A DNA stretch of 64,000 bases from Caulobacter zeae (lineage in GTDB: Bacteria > Pseudomonadota > Alphaproteobacteria > Caulobacterales > Caulobacteraceae): the NCBI RefSeq assembly GCF_002858925.1, contig NZ_PJRS01000049.1, positions 333,839 through 397,838 on the forward strand, given 5' to 3'. Positions 31,864-40,381 of this stretch are shown here, piece by piece (the stretch's first letter is position 1; every line of letters begins with the position of its first letter). The translations under genes and the position numbers were made by a program. The notes under the pieces were generated by a model. That model searched no databases. It was not told the origin of the DNA and saw only the letters and a list, made by a program, of their open reading frames with translations.

Positions 31864-34284
31864 ATGCGTAAGTATTTCGAAGGCGCGGCCATCGCCGCCC
31901 TCATGCTCGCCACGGCGCAAGTTGCGTACGCCGCCGATGTCGCGCCCGCCGCGCCTGCCGATGACGCCACCGCGCTGGACAACGTCGTCGTCACCGCCAC
32001 CAAGCGTGAAACCAATCTGCAAAACACGCCGATCGCCATCTCGGTGCTGAGCGCGACGGCCATGGCCGACCGCCACGCCGAAAGCCTGATCAGCCTGCAG
32101 GACGGCGCTATCCCGTCGCTGCGCGTCGCCACCTTCGAAGCCCGCCAGTCGGCCCTGACCATCGGCATCCGCGGCATCGTGCCGTTCGACGCCAACCAGA
32201 CCGCCCGCGACCAGGGCGTCGGCGTCTATATCGACGGCGTGTATCTGGGCCGCCAGCAGGGCCTGAACGCCGCCCTGCTCGACCTGGAGCGCATCGAGGT
32301 CCTGCGCGGCCCGCAAGGCACGCTGTTTGGCCGCAACACCGAAGGCGGCGCCCTCAGCATCGTCACCAAGGCCCCGACGGGCGAGTTCGGGGGCCGCATC
32401 ACCGCCGGCGTCGGCAACTACGGCGCCTACACCGCCGAACTGCACCAGGACTTCCAGGAGTTCGCCAACCTGTCGGTCAAGGTCGACGCCCTGCTTCAAC
32501 ACCAGGATCCGACCACCAAGAACCCGCTGGAAGGCCAGGCCGGCTGGAACCAGTACGACCGCAAGGGCGGCCGCATCAGCGGCCTGTACCAGCCGAACGA
32601 CAAGTTCAGCGCCCTGGTCGCCTTCGACTACGCCAAGGACGAGAACACCCCGTTCTTCAGCCAGCTGGTCAGCTACAACCCCTACGGCAAGCGGGTGCGC
32701 ACCCAGGCCGAGCTGCTGACCGCCGCCAGCGCCCCGGCGGGCACGATCAACCCGCTCTCGCCGCTGATCAAGGTTCACACCGACCGCCAGTCGGTCTCGG
32801 ACATCGGCACCATCCAGCAGCCCAGCGTCGACGAGACCGGCGGCCTGATGGCCAACCTGAAGTACCGCTTCGCGCCGAACCTCGAGCTGCGCTCGATCAC
32901 CGCCGCCCGCGCCGTGGCCACCAACCAGTGGGACAACTCGGGCATCGCGTCGCGCAACGTCTTCGCGCCGAACGCCAACTTCGGCCGCTACAGCCTGTCG
33001 GACCTCTATCAGCGCCAGTTCAGCCAGGAGTTCCAGCTGGTCGGCGACTTCGGTGACAACTTCACCTATGTCGGCGGTCTCTACTACTTCAAGGAACACG
33101 TGAAGGAATCGGCCGCCACGCCGTTCACCAACCAGTGGAACGCCGACGGCACCGCCTACACGATCCGCTCGGCCTACGGCACCTCGAAGAACGCGGCGGG
33201 CACGGCCGGCTGGCAGCGCGGCACCCGCTTCATCACCCGCGCCTCGGAAGCCGACGCCGAGAGCTACGCGGTCTACGGCCAGGGCACCTACACCCCGCCG
33301 TCGATGGACGCCCTGCACCTGACGCTCGGCGGCCGCTACACCAAGGACAGCCGCGAGGGCACGCTCTACGTCGTCAACGGCAAGGCCACGAACTTCAAGT
33401 TCGACTATGACAAGGGTCGCTTCGACCCGATGATCAACGTGGCCTATGACGCCGCCGAGAACATCAACCTCTACGCCAAGTTCTCGACCGGCTACCGCGC
33501 CGGCGGGGCCAACGCCCGTTCGCAGAACTTCCAGGCCTTCGACCCGGAAAAGGTCAAGTCCTACGAAGTCGGCGCCAAGATGGACCTGCTCGAGAACCGT
33601 CTGCGCGTGAACCTGGCCGCCTACGCCATGGACCGCACCGGCACTCAGATCGACTTCGACAGCGTCGACACCACCCCCGGCAGCCCGACCCAGGGCGCGC
33701 ACACCGAGGAAACCCGCAATGCGCCGGGCACCTCGAAGATCCGGGGTTTCGAGGCCGACATCACGGCCAAGGTCACCGACGACATCGTGGTGGGCTTCTC
33801 GTACGCCTACACCGACGTGAAGGTGCCGGACGCGCCGTTCCCGTTCACCGGCAACTCGGTTGTCCCGCAGGGCACGCCGTTCCCGGTCAACGTGGTCTAC
33901 ACGCCGCCGAACGCCGCCTCGGCCTATATCGACTACAAGAAGCCGGTCGGTTCGATGACCTTCCGCGCCCACCTGGACGCCAACTACGCCGACGCCCAGT
34001 ACTCGTTCCAGACCGAATTCGCCGACACCTCGGCGACCGGTTCGCGGACCGAATACGTGGCGGCCAAGACCGACAGCAGCTTCATCGTCAACGGCAACCT
34101 GACCCTGGCAGACATCAGCATGGCTGACGGCGCCGCCTCGGCCAGCCTGTCGCTGTGGTCGCGCAACCTGCTCAACGAAGAGCACATCTACCGCATCTCG
34201 GCCGCCAACCGCGGCACGATCGGCGACTACGCCAACTTCAACCCGCCCCGCACCTACGGGCTGGAACTGCGCGTGAAGTACTAG
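31864..34284 (+). CDS. TonB-dependent receptor
   Basis: An 806-residue outer-membrane active transporter. The signal peptide is MRKYFEGAAIAALMLATAQV ending AYA, and a TonB box follows closely (DNVVVTATKRE, about 39-49). The plug (about 50-165) has LLDLERIEVLRGPQGTLFGR and NTEGGALSIVTKAPTG. The barrel includes the family C-terminal motif LSLWSRNLLNEEHIYRIS and ends in LELRVKY. The start ATG at 31864 fits the signal peptide; AAGGGG lies ten bases upstream. It stands between phnCDE and a phosphate-type porin, so it may carry a phosphorus compound too large for porins; this is inferred from context. A terminator follows. Confidence 0.9.
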   Translation: MRKYFEGAAIAALMLATAQVAYAADVAPAAPADDATALDNVVVTATKRETNLQNTPIAISVLSATAMADRHAESLISLQDGAIPSLRVATFEARQSALTIGIRGIVPFDANQTARDQGVGVYIDGVYLGRQQGLNAALLDLERIEVLRGPQGTLFGRNTEGGALSIVTKAPTGEFGGRITAGVGNYGAYTAELHQDFQEFANLSVKVDALLQHQDPTTKNPLEGQAGWNQYDRKGGRISGLYQPNDKFSALVAFDYAKDENTPFFSQLVSYNPYGKRVRTQAELLTAASAPAGTINPLSPLIKVHTDRQSVSDIGTIQQPSVDETGGLMANLKYRFAPNLELRSITAARAVATNQWDNSGIASRNVFAPNANFGRYSLSDLYQRQFSQEFQLVGDFGDNFTYVGGLYYFKEHVKESAATPFTNQWNADGTAYTIRSAYGTSKNAAGTAGWQRGTRFITRASEADAESYAVYGQGTYTPPSMDALHLTLGGRYTKDSREGTLYVVNGKATNFKFDYDKGRFDPMINVAYDAAENINLYAKFSTGYRAGGANARSQNFQAFDPEKVKSYEVGAKMDLLENRLRVNLAAYAMDRTGTQIDFDSVDTTPGSPTQGAHTEETRNAPGTSKIRGFEADITAKVTDDIVVGFSYAYTDVKVPDAPFPFTGNSVVPQGTPFPVNVVYTPPNAASAYIDYKKPVGSMTFRAHLDANYADAQYSFQTEFADTSATGSRTEYVAAKTDSSFIVNGNLTLADISMADGAASASLSLWSRNLLNEEHIYRISAANRGTIGDYANFNPPRTYGLELRVKY

Positions 34285-34340
34285 GCCCGGATCTTCCGGT
34301 TCCGGGTTGTCCGGCGCCGGAGCAAGGCTTCGAAAATGGC

Positions 34341-34376
34341 GAAGGGCGGTCCAGCGATGGGCCGCCCTTCTGCTTT
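34341..34376 (+). terminator. Terminator after TonB receptor
   Basis: GAAGGGCGG (34341-34349) pairs with CCGCCCTTC (34362-34370) and is followed by TGCTTTT. It lies 57 bases after the receptor stop. Confidence 0.7.
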
Positions 34377-34506
34377 TGCGGTTCGGGCGGCGGCGCCTTT
34401 CGGGCGGGGCTGTTCGTCTGTGGGCGGATCTCCCGACGCGTCGCCGCCAGCGCCTCTGTCATGGAAAAATCACTGTTCAGCGAACGCAAAAACAGTTGTC
34501 GCCGAC

Positions 34507-34524
34507 TTGTCGTAAATCGGTATC
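34507..34524 (+). promoter_or_regulatory. Candidate Pho box upstream of the porin gene
   Basis: TTGTCGTAAATCGGTATC agrees with the PhoB-box form CTGTCATAAATCTGTCAC at 13 of 18 positions, including the central TAAATC. It is 101 bases before the porin ATG. A second TCTGTCATGG lies at 34455-34464. The rest of this 340-base gap holds no gene. Found by eye. Confidence 0.4.
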
Positions 34525-34624
34525 CGAACCGTCACGAGCCCCCGTTAAAGCCCCAGAACGTCGTTATCCCGCCCGTCATGGGCCGTGGAAAACAGGCGCA
34601 AACCTAAAAGGGGGGTGTCTCGTA

Positions 34625-35881
34625 ATGAGTGTCAGTGCCTCTTTGCTTTCCCGCTCGGCGCTGGGCTTTTCGCTCGCCCTGGGTCTCGCCGCCGCCGCCC
34701 AGGCCCAGGACCTGGGCGTGAAATGGAGCGGTTCTCCGCAATTCTCCAATGACGACGTGGCCTTCAAGGTCCGTGGTCGGATCCTGCTGGACGCCGTGTT
34801 CCAGGACGTCGAGCGCGACGGCCCGGGCGGCGACTTCGACACCCGCAACGTGCGGGGCCGGCAGGTCTTCCTCGGCATCGAGGGCAAACTGAACAACTAC
34901 TTCGCCTACAAGGCCGAAGGCGGCGCCGTGAACGGCGGCGCCTGGGCCTGGGACGACGTGCTCATCGAGTACAAGCCCAATGAGCCGGTCTCGCTGATGT
35001 TCGGCAACATCAAGGCCGCCGGCCTCGAGAACCTGACCTCGACCCGCTTCATCACCTTCATGGACCGCGGTCCGTACGGCGATTTCGGCGTCGACTCCTA
35101 CCTGCTGGGCGTGGTGGCGAAGTACCAGGGCCTGAACTACAGCCTGACGGGGGCGGTGCAGGGCGCGCCGATCAACACCGCCGACCTGGCCAACGCCAAC
35201 GCAGACTCCAAGGAGCGGATCACCCTGACCACCCGCGCCCACTGGGCGCCGGTCAACGGCGACCTCGACAAGCTGCACCTAGCGCTGTCCTACCGCTATC
35301 GCAACCGCGGCGACGAGGGCGCCTTCGTCTACAGCGGTCGCACCAACACCGCCTACAGCAACGCCACCTTCTACACCTCGGGCGGCATCGGCAATCGCGA
35401 CAAGACCCTGGCCTTCGAAGGCGCCTACGTGCACGGGCCGTTCTCGGTGCAGGGCGAGTACGCCTCGATCGACGTCACCCGCCTGGGCGGCGCGGCCGTC
35501 GGCGGCGACCCGAAGATCAAGGTCGGCTACGCCTACGTGACCTTCTGGCCGACCGGCGAGATGCGCAACTACGACGCCATGGCCGGCGAGTTCAAACGGC
35601 CCAAGATCCTCAACCCGGTGACCGCCGGCGGCTGGGGCGGGGTCGAGCTGGCCCTGCGCTACGACATCGCCGACACCACCGAGGCCTACGAGACCCTGAA
35701 GACCAAGCCGGCCGCCTCGCAGGCCGGCGAATACAAGGCCGTGACGCTGGGCGTGAACTACTATCCGACGTCATACGTCCGCTTCCAGGCCAACTACACC
35801 GACGGCGACGTCGACAACTTCGGCGCCAACCAGGACTACAGCATCAAGCAGTTCCAGCTGCGCGCGCAGCTGGACTTCTAG
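34625..35881 (+). CDS. OprO/OprP-type phosphate-selective porin
   Basis: A 418-residue outer-membrane porin of the OprO/OprP family, trimeric anion channels favouring phosphate or polyphosphate. The signal peptide is MSVSASLLSRSALGFSLALG with cleavage near AQAQ. Typical features are VRGRILLDAVFQDVE near the N-terminus, RQVFLGIEGKLNNYFAYKAE, FGNIKAAGLENLTSTRFITF, the block KVGYAYVTFWPTGEMRNYDA, and a C-terminal strand ending LRAQLDF with the terminal Phe needed for outer-membrane assembly. AGGGGGG lies ten bases before the ATG. The PstS-like gene follows after 64 bases and is probably co-transcribed. Together they would bring phosphate across the outer membrane and bind it in the periplasm. 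Confidence 0.88.
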   Translation: MSVSASLLSRSALGFSLALGLAAAAQAQDLGVKWSGSPQFSNDDVAFKVRGRILLDAVFQDVERDGPGGDFDTRNVRGRQVFLGIEGKLNNYFAYKAEGGAVNGGAWAWDDVLIEYKPNEPVSLMFGNIKAAGLENLTSTRFITFMDRGPYGDFGVDSYLLGVVAKYQGLNYSLTGAVQGAPINTADLANANADSKERITLTTRAHWAPVNGDLDKLHLALSYRYRNRGDEGAFVYSGRTNTAYSNATFYTSGGIGNRDKTLAFEGAYVHGPFSVQGEYASIDVTRLGGAAVGGDPKIKVGYAYVTFWPTGEMRNYDAMAGEFKRPKILNPVTAGGWGGVELALRYDIADTTEAYETLKTKPAASQAGEYKAVTLGVNYYPTSYVRFQANYTDGDVDNFGANQDYSIKQFQLRAQLDF

Positions 35882-35945
35882 GACCGCCCCGTTCCGCCGG
35901 GCGGCGCGGCCGCCTGGCCAACCCTTCCTGTCCAGGAAATCCACG

Positions 35946-36989
35946 ATGAAGAAGCTTCTGTCCTGCGCGGCCGCCGCGCTCGCCCTGTCGGGCCTGGCCG
36001 CCGTCCCCGCCCATGCCGCCCGCGACTATGTCTGGGCCGCCGGCTCCTCGACCGTGTTCCCGTTCGCCACCCGCACCGCCGAGAACTTCGCCAAGAAGTC
36101 CGGCAAGAAGGCCCCGAAGGTCGAGAGCCTGGGCACTGGCGGCGGCATCAAGCTGTTCTGCGGCGGTGCTGGCGAGGGCTTCCCCGACATCGCCAACGCC
36201 TCGCGCCCGATGAAGCGCAGCGAGTTCGACCAGTGCGCCGCCAAGGGCGTGAAGGACATCATCCAGATCAAGATCGGCTTCGACGGCATCGTGGTCGCCA
36301 CCGACAAGGACGGCGCCGACTACAACTTCAAGACCGAGCAGCTGTTCCTGGGCCTGGCCGCCAACGTCTACAAGGGCGGCCAGTGGGTGAAGAACACCAC
36401 CAACAGCTGGGACGACGTCGGCGGCGGCCTGCCGGGCAACAAGATCCTGGTCTACGGCCCGCCCCCGACCTCGGGCACCCGCGACGCCTTCGTCGAGCTG
36501 GCCATCGAGGCCGGAGCCCGCAAGTTCCCGTCGATCGAAGCGATCCGCTCGGACAACGAAAAGCTGTTCAAGGCCAAGGTCGACCCGCTGCGGGGCGACG
36601 GCTGGGTCGACGCCGGCGAGAACGACAACGCCGTGGTCGGCACCCTGACCAAGACCCCCGGCTCGCTGGGCGTGTTCGGCTGGTCCTACCTCGAAGAGAA
36701 CATGGACAAGATCAAGGGCGCCTCGATCAACGGCGTGCGGCCCTCGGCCCAGACCATCGCCGACGGTTCCTATCCGCTGTCGCGCTCGCTGTTCATCTAC
36801 GTCAAGAAGAGCAACATCGGCGTCACCCCGGGCCTGGAGGACTTCCTCAAGGAGTTCACCTCCGACGCGGCCACCGGTCGCGGCGGCTACCTGCAGGGCC
36901 GCGGCCTGATCCCGCTGCCGCCCGGTCAGCATCAGGCCCAGAAGGACGTGGTGGCCAAGAAGACCGCGATGGCCCGTCCGGCCTCGTAA
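35946..36989 (+). CDS. pstS: PstS-family phosphate-binding protein
   Basis: A 347-residue periplasmic binding protein for the high-affinity Pst phosphate importer. Signal peptide MKKLLSCAAAALALSGLAAV ending AHA. Phosphate-binding motifs are AAGSSTVFPFATRTAENFA (about 32-50), GTGGGIKLFCGGAGEGFPDI, NASRPMKRSEFDQC and PPPTSGTRDAFVELAIEAGA. The GTGGG and TSGTRD loops are diagnostic. No pstCAB is nearby; in Caulobacter pstS is likewise known to sit apart from pstCAB. It follows the porin gene at 64 bases with only a GC-rich hairpin between. Confidence 0.92.
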   Translation: MKKLLSCAAAALALSGLAAVPAHAARDYVWAAGSSTVFPFATRTAENFAKKSGKKAPKVESLGTGGGIKLFCGGAGEGFPDIANASRPMKRSEFDQCAAKGVKDIIQIKIGFDGIVVATDKDGADYNFKTEQLFLGLAANVYKGGQWVKNTTNSWDDVGGGLPGNKILVYGPPPTSGTRDAFVELAIEAGARKFPSIEAIRSDNEKLFKAKVDPLRGDGWVDAGENDNAVVGTLTKTPGSLGVFGWSYLEENMDKIKGASINGVRPSAQTIADGSYPLSRSLFIYVKKSNIGVTPGLEDFLKEFTSDAATGRGGYLQGRGLIPLPPGQHQAQKDVVAKKTAMARPAS

Positions 36990-37158
36990 AAAAGGGCGCA
37001 TTTCGGGGCGGTTTTCGCCTCGCGACCGAAGATTGCGTCGCGGTCCTATGGGCCGCGGCGTTTTCTTTTGTATAGTGCCCTCCGGTCCGCCCGCGCCGCG
37101 TAATGAAAGTCTGGGCCGTGGCAGCCGTCCGGCGCCGCGTCACTTGCCCCTAGGGACA

Positions 37159-38466
37159 ATGATACTCCTCGCGCTCGCCGTCGTTCTGTTCCTCGTTCTG
37201 TTGAACGGGGTCTTCGCCATGTCCGAACTCGCGGTGGTCTCCGCGCGGCGGGCCAGACTACAGAGCCAGGCCGACAGGGGAGACCGCGGGGCCAAGATCG
37301 CCCTCTCCCTGGCCGAGCACCCGACCCGATTCCTGTCGGCCGTGCAGGTGGGTATCACCCTGATCGGCATCCTGGCCGGCGCCTACGGCCAGGCCACCAT
37401 CGCCGGCGCGCTGGACAAGTGGCTCGAGCCGCAGCCGGTGATCGGCCCGCATTCGGAAATCATCGCCACCACCATCGTCGTCGTCGGCCTGACCTATGTG
37501 TCGGTGATCCTCGGCGAGCTGGTGCCCAAGCGCCTGGCCCTGATCTTCCCCGACACCATCGCCCGCGCCATGGCGCCGTTCCTGGCCCTGGTGGCCACCG
37601 TGCTGCGCCCGTTCGTGACCCTGCTGACGGTGTCGACCGCCGCCATCCTCAAGCTGATGGGCGTGCGCGACGAGCGCAACAGCGGCATCACCTCCGAAGA
37701 GGTCGAGACCGTCCTGGCCGAAGGCGCCGACGCCGGCCTCATCGAGCCTGAAGAGCGCTCGATGATCCAGGAGGTGCTGCGCCTGGGCGACCGTCCGGTC
37801 CGCGTGGCCATGACCCCGCGCCGCGACCTCTACTGGATCTCGCTGTCGGACGAGCCCGAGGCCGTCCTGGCCGAAGTGCGCGAGTGCCCCTATTCGCGCA
37901 TCGTCGTGGCCATGGAAGGCGACCTCGACGGCGAGATCGGCGTGGTGCTGAAGAAGGACCTGCTGGACGCCTGCCTCGGCGGCGAGCCGCTGGACCTGCG
38001 CGCCCACATCCAGCAGCCGATCGCCATCCCCGAGACCATGTCGCTGCTGCGCGCCATGGCCGTCTTCAAGCAGACCTCGCTGCACGTGGCCCTGGTGGTC
38101 GACGAGTTCGGCTCGGTGCAGGGCGTCATCACCCCGATCGACCTGCTGGAAATGATCGCCGGCGACTTCCCCGAGGACCACGACGAAGGCGAGCGCCGCA
38201 TCCTGCGCCGCGAGGACGGCAGCTGGCTGGTCGACGCCCGCCTCGACATCCAGGAGCTCAACGACGCCCTGGGCGAGAACTTCGAAGCGGAAGGCGGCTA
38301 CCACACCGTCGCCGGCCTGATCCTCGATCGCCTGGGCCGCATCCCGGCCGAGGGCGAGATCCTGCACCTGGGCGCCTTCGACGTCGAGATCGTCGACATG
38401 GACGGCTCGCGCATCGACAAGGTCATCCTCAAGGCCGGCAAGGGCCGCGAGGGCGACGAGGGCTGA
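37159..38466 (+). CDS. CNNM/CorC (hemolysin-related) family protein
   Basis: A 435-residue protein of the CNNM-CBS-CorC family, often labelled hemolysin but now linked to magnesium or cobalt export. The DUF21/CNNM membrane domain covers about 1-180 with helices at MILLALAVVLFLVLLNGVFA and around residues 60-80, 95-120 and 130-155. Two CBS domains lie at about 210-330 (RVAMTPRRDLYWIS, HVALVVDEFGSVQGVITPID). The CorC/HlyC domain is at the C-terminus (GSWLVDARLDIQELNDALG, GYHTVAGLILDRLGRIP). AGGGACA precedes the ATG at 37159; an upstream extension has no such site. It stands beside a membrane aspartic protease 13 bases downstream. Confidence 0.92.
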   Translation: MILLALAVVLFLVLLNGVFAMSELAVVSARRARLQSQADRGDRGAKIALSLAEHPTRFLSAVQVGITLIGILAGAYGQATIAGALDKWLEPQPVIGPHSEIIATTIVVVGLTYVSVILGELVPKRLALIFPDTIARAMAPFLALVATVLRPFVTLLTVSTAAILKLMGVRDERNSGITSEEVETVLAEGADAGLIEPEERSMIQEVLRLGDRPVRVAMTPRRDLYWISLSDEPEAVLAEVRECPYSRIVVAMEGDLDGEIGVVLKKDLLDACLGGEPLDLRAHIQQPIAIPETMSLLRAMAVFKQTSLHVALVVDEFGSVQGVITPIDLLEMIAGDFPEDHDEGERRILRREDGSWLVDARLDIQELNDALGENFEAEGGYHTVAGLILDRLGRIPAEGEILHLGAFDVEIVDMDGSRIDKVILKAGKGREGDEG

Positions 38467-38479
38467 CGCGGGGCCCGGC

Positions 38480-39247
38480 ATGAGCCATCCGGGGCCCTGG
38501 GGCGGCGAGCCGCCGCCCGAGCCGCAGGAGGCGCCGCCGCCGCGCGCCTCATGGCGGCGCTGGTTGGTCTGGTTCGTCGTGGTCTCGGCGGGCCTGGCGG
38601 TGCTGGGCCTGCTGCTGCGCGCCTCGCCCTGGGCGCTGCGCGAGACCAACGACTGGTTCTACCTCGCCTGGGGCGGCCTGCTGGCCGCGGCCCTGTCGAC
38701 CGGCCTGTTGCGGGCGACCCGCCGCCAGGCGCTGCACGGCCTGGGCTATGCGGCGATCTGGGCCGGGATCGTGCTGGTGCTGGCGGTCGGCTATCTCTAT
38801 CGGGCCGAACTGTCCGAGGCGCCCCAGCGCCTGCGCATGGCCCTGAACATCGGCGAGCCGGTGGCCACGGGCGAGCGCGAGCTGCGCGTGGCCCAGGACG
38901 CCAGCGGGGCCTTCGTCATCGTCGGCCAGGTCAATGGCCAGCGGGTTCTGTTCCTGGTCGACACCGGCGCCACCAACACCGTGCTGAGCCCCGCCGACGC
39001 CCAGCGGATCGGCGTCGACATGGCGTCGTTGCGCTTCGACCAGACCAGCGAGACCGCCAATGGCCTGGGCTACGGCGCCCAGTGGACCGCCGAGCGCCTC
39101 GAGATCGGCCCGATCCGCCGCGACCGTTTCCCGATGGACGTCAACCAGGCCCCGATGAGCGCCTCGCTGCTGGGCATGAGTTTCCTCAACACCCTGGACT
39201 CCTACGAGGTCCGCGGCGGTCAGCTGATTCTGAGGTGGCGGGAGTAG
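38480..39247 (+). CDS. Membrane-anchored retropepsin-like aspartic protease
   Basis: A 255-residue TIGR02281-type clan AA protease. A Pro-rich cytoplasmic N-terminus (about 1-25) is followed by three membrane helices (about 28-48, 58-75 and 85-105). The retropepsin-like domain (about 130-255) has the catalytic motif FLVDTGATNTVLSPADAQRI and the second-half motif LLGMSFLNTLDSYEVRGGQL. One catalytic Asp per chain means it must work as a dimer, probably on the periplasmic side. Physiological substrates of this family are poorly known. It begins 13 bases after the CNNM/CorC gene, suggesting one operon, and ends before a terminator. Confidence 0.87.
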   Translation: MSHPGPWGGEPPPEPQEAPPPRASWRRWLVWFVVVSAGLAVLGLLLRASPWALRETNDWFYLAWGGLLAAALSTGLLRATRRQALHGLGYAAIWAGIVLVLAVGYLYRAELSEAPQRLRMALNIGEPVATGERELRVAQDASGAFVIVGQVNGQRVLFLVDTGATNTVLSPADAQRIGVDMASLRFDQTSETANGLGYGAQWTAERLEIGPIRRDRFPMDVNQAPMSASLLGMSFLNTLDSYEVRGGQLILRWRE

Positions 39248-39257
39248 GGGGCTTTTG

Positions 39258-39283
39258 GACCCTCCCCCCGAAGGGGGAGGGTC
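39258..39283. terminator. Palindromic terminator between convergent genes
   Basis: GACCCTCCCCCC pairs with GGGGGAGGGTC around GAA, making a long symmetrical stem between the protease gene and the convergent glycosyltransferase. The sequence belongs to the same CCCTCCCCC/GGGGGAGGG family as the repeats at 12196-12327 and 42150-42337. A TTTT lies just left of it, which would serve the minus-strand transcript. Confidence 0.7.
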
Positions 39284-39289
39284 TTGGCC

Positions 39290-40381
39290 CTAGGCCGCGG
39301 TCTTGCGGCGGATCCGCGCCAGGCGCCGAAGCCGGCGCCAGAAGCGGGTCTTTTCCGGTTCGGGGTAGGGCTGGAGATTCTTGAAGAACTCCTCGGCGCA
39401 GGCGCGCCACGAGAAGCCCTCGGCGAACTTGCGCACCGCGGCGTGGTCGATGTCCAGGCACGCCAAGCAGGCCTCGCGCAGGCCGTCGGTCTGGCCGGGG
39501 GCCAGCACGCCGGCGCCCGAGCCCGGGATGATGTCGATGGGGCCGGGGGCCGAGAACGCCGCCACCGGCACGCCGGCGGCCATGGCCTCCAGGATCACCA
39601 GGCCGAAGGTGTCGGTCAGGGACGGGAAGCAGAAGACGTCGGCGCAGGCGAAATGGCGGGCCAGCTCGTCGCCGAACTTGGCGCCCAGGAACTTCACCTC
39701 GGGATATTTCTCGGCCAGCTCCTCGCGCTGGGGACCGTCGCCGATGACGACCTTGGTGCCCGGCAGGTCGAGGCTGGCGAAGGCCTCGATGTTCTTCTCG
39801 ACGGCCACGCGGCCGACATTGAGGAAGATCGGTCGGGCCAGGCCCTCGAACAGGTCCGGCTCGTCCGGCTGGCGCGGCTTGAAGACGTCGGTGTCGACGC
39901 CGCGCGACCAAGGCGAGATGTTGCGGAAACCGTGGCGCACCAGCTCGTCGCGCATGGTCGGCGTGGCCACCATCAGGCGGCCCGACGGCTTGTGGAACCA
40001 GCGCATGTAGGTGTAGCCGGCGGCCAGCGGCAGCGGCAGGCGGGCCGAGACGTACTCGGGGAAGCGCGTGTGGTAGCTGGTCGTGAACGGCAGCTTCCAT
40101 TCCAGGCAGATGCGGCGCGCGGCCAGGCCGATGGGGCCCTCGGTGGCGATGTGGATCGCCTCGGGCTCGAACGACTTGAAGCGCTCCTGCACCGGCTCGT
40201 AGGCGCCGATCGCGAGCTTGATCTCGGGATAGGTGGGCAGCGGGAAGGTCGGGAACTGGTCAGGGCTGACCACGTCCACCTCATGGCCCATGGCGCGAAG
40301 CTCGGCCATCACCTTGGTGAGGGTCCGAACCACGCCGTTGACCTGCGGTTCCCATGCGTCGGTGGCGAGAAGTATCCGCAT
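39290..40381 (-). CDS. GT4-type glycosyltransferase (probable glycolipid synthase, Agt-like)
   Basis: A 363-residue retaining glycosyltransferase with two Rossmann domains. The start MRILLATDAWEPQVNGVVRT is typical of the SqdX/MgtA/Agt group that glycosylates diacylglycerol. The acceptor domain has TEGPIGLAARRICLEWKLPF and SYHTRFPEYVSARLP. The donor domain has FLNVGRVAVEKNIEAF and the E-x7-E motif region SLTDTFGLVILEAMAAGVPV. It overlaps the upstream PlcP-like gene by one base (TGATG), so they are co-translated. In Agrobacterium and marine bacteria such a plcP-glycosyltransferase pair replaces phospholipids with glycolipids when phosphate is scarce. The exact sugar is unknown. Confidence 0.85.
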   Translation of the reverse strand: MRILLATDAWEPQVNGVVRTLTKVMAELRAMGHEVDVVSPDQFPTFPLPTYPEIKLAIGAYEPVQERFKSFEPEAIHIATEGPIGLAARRICLEWKLPFTTSYHTRFPEYVSARLPLPLAAGYTYMRWFHKPSGRLMVATPTMRDELVRHGFRNISPWSRGVDTDVFKPRQPDEPDLFEGLARPIFLNVGRVAVEKNIEAFASLDLPGTKVVIGDGPQREELAEKYPEVKFLGAKFGDELARHFACADVFCFPSLTDTFGLVILEAMAAGVPVAAFSAPGPIDIIPGSGAGVLAPGQTDGLREACLACLDIDHAAVRKFAEGFSWRACAEEFFKNLQPYPEPEKTRFWRRLRRLARIRRKTAA

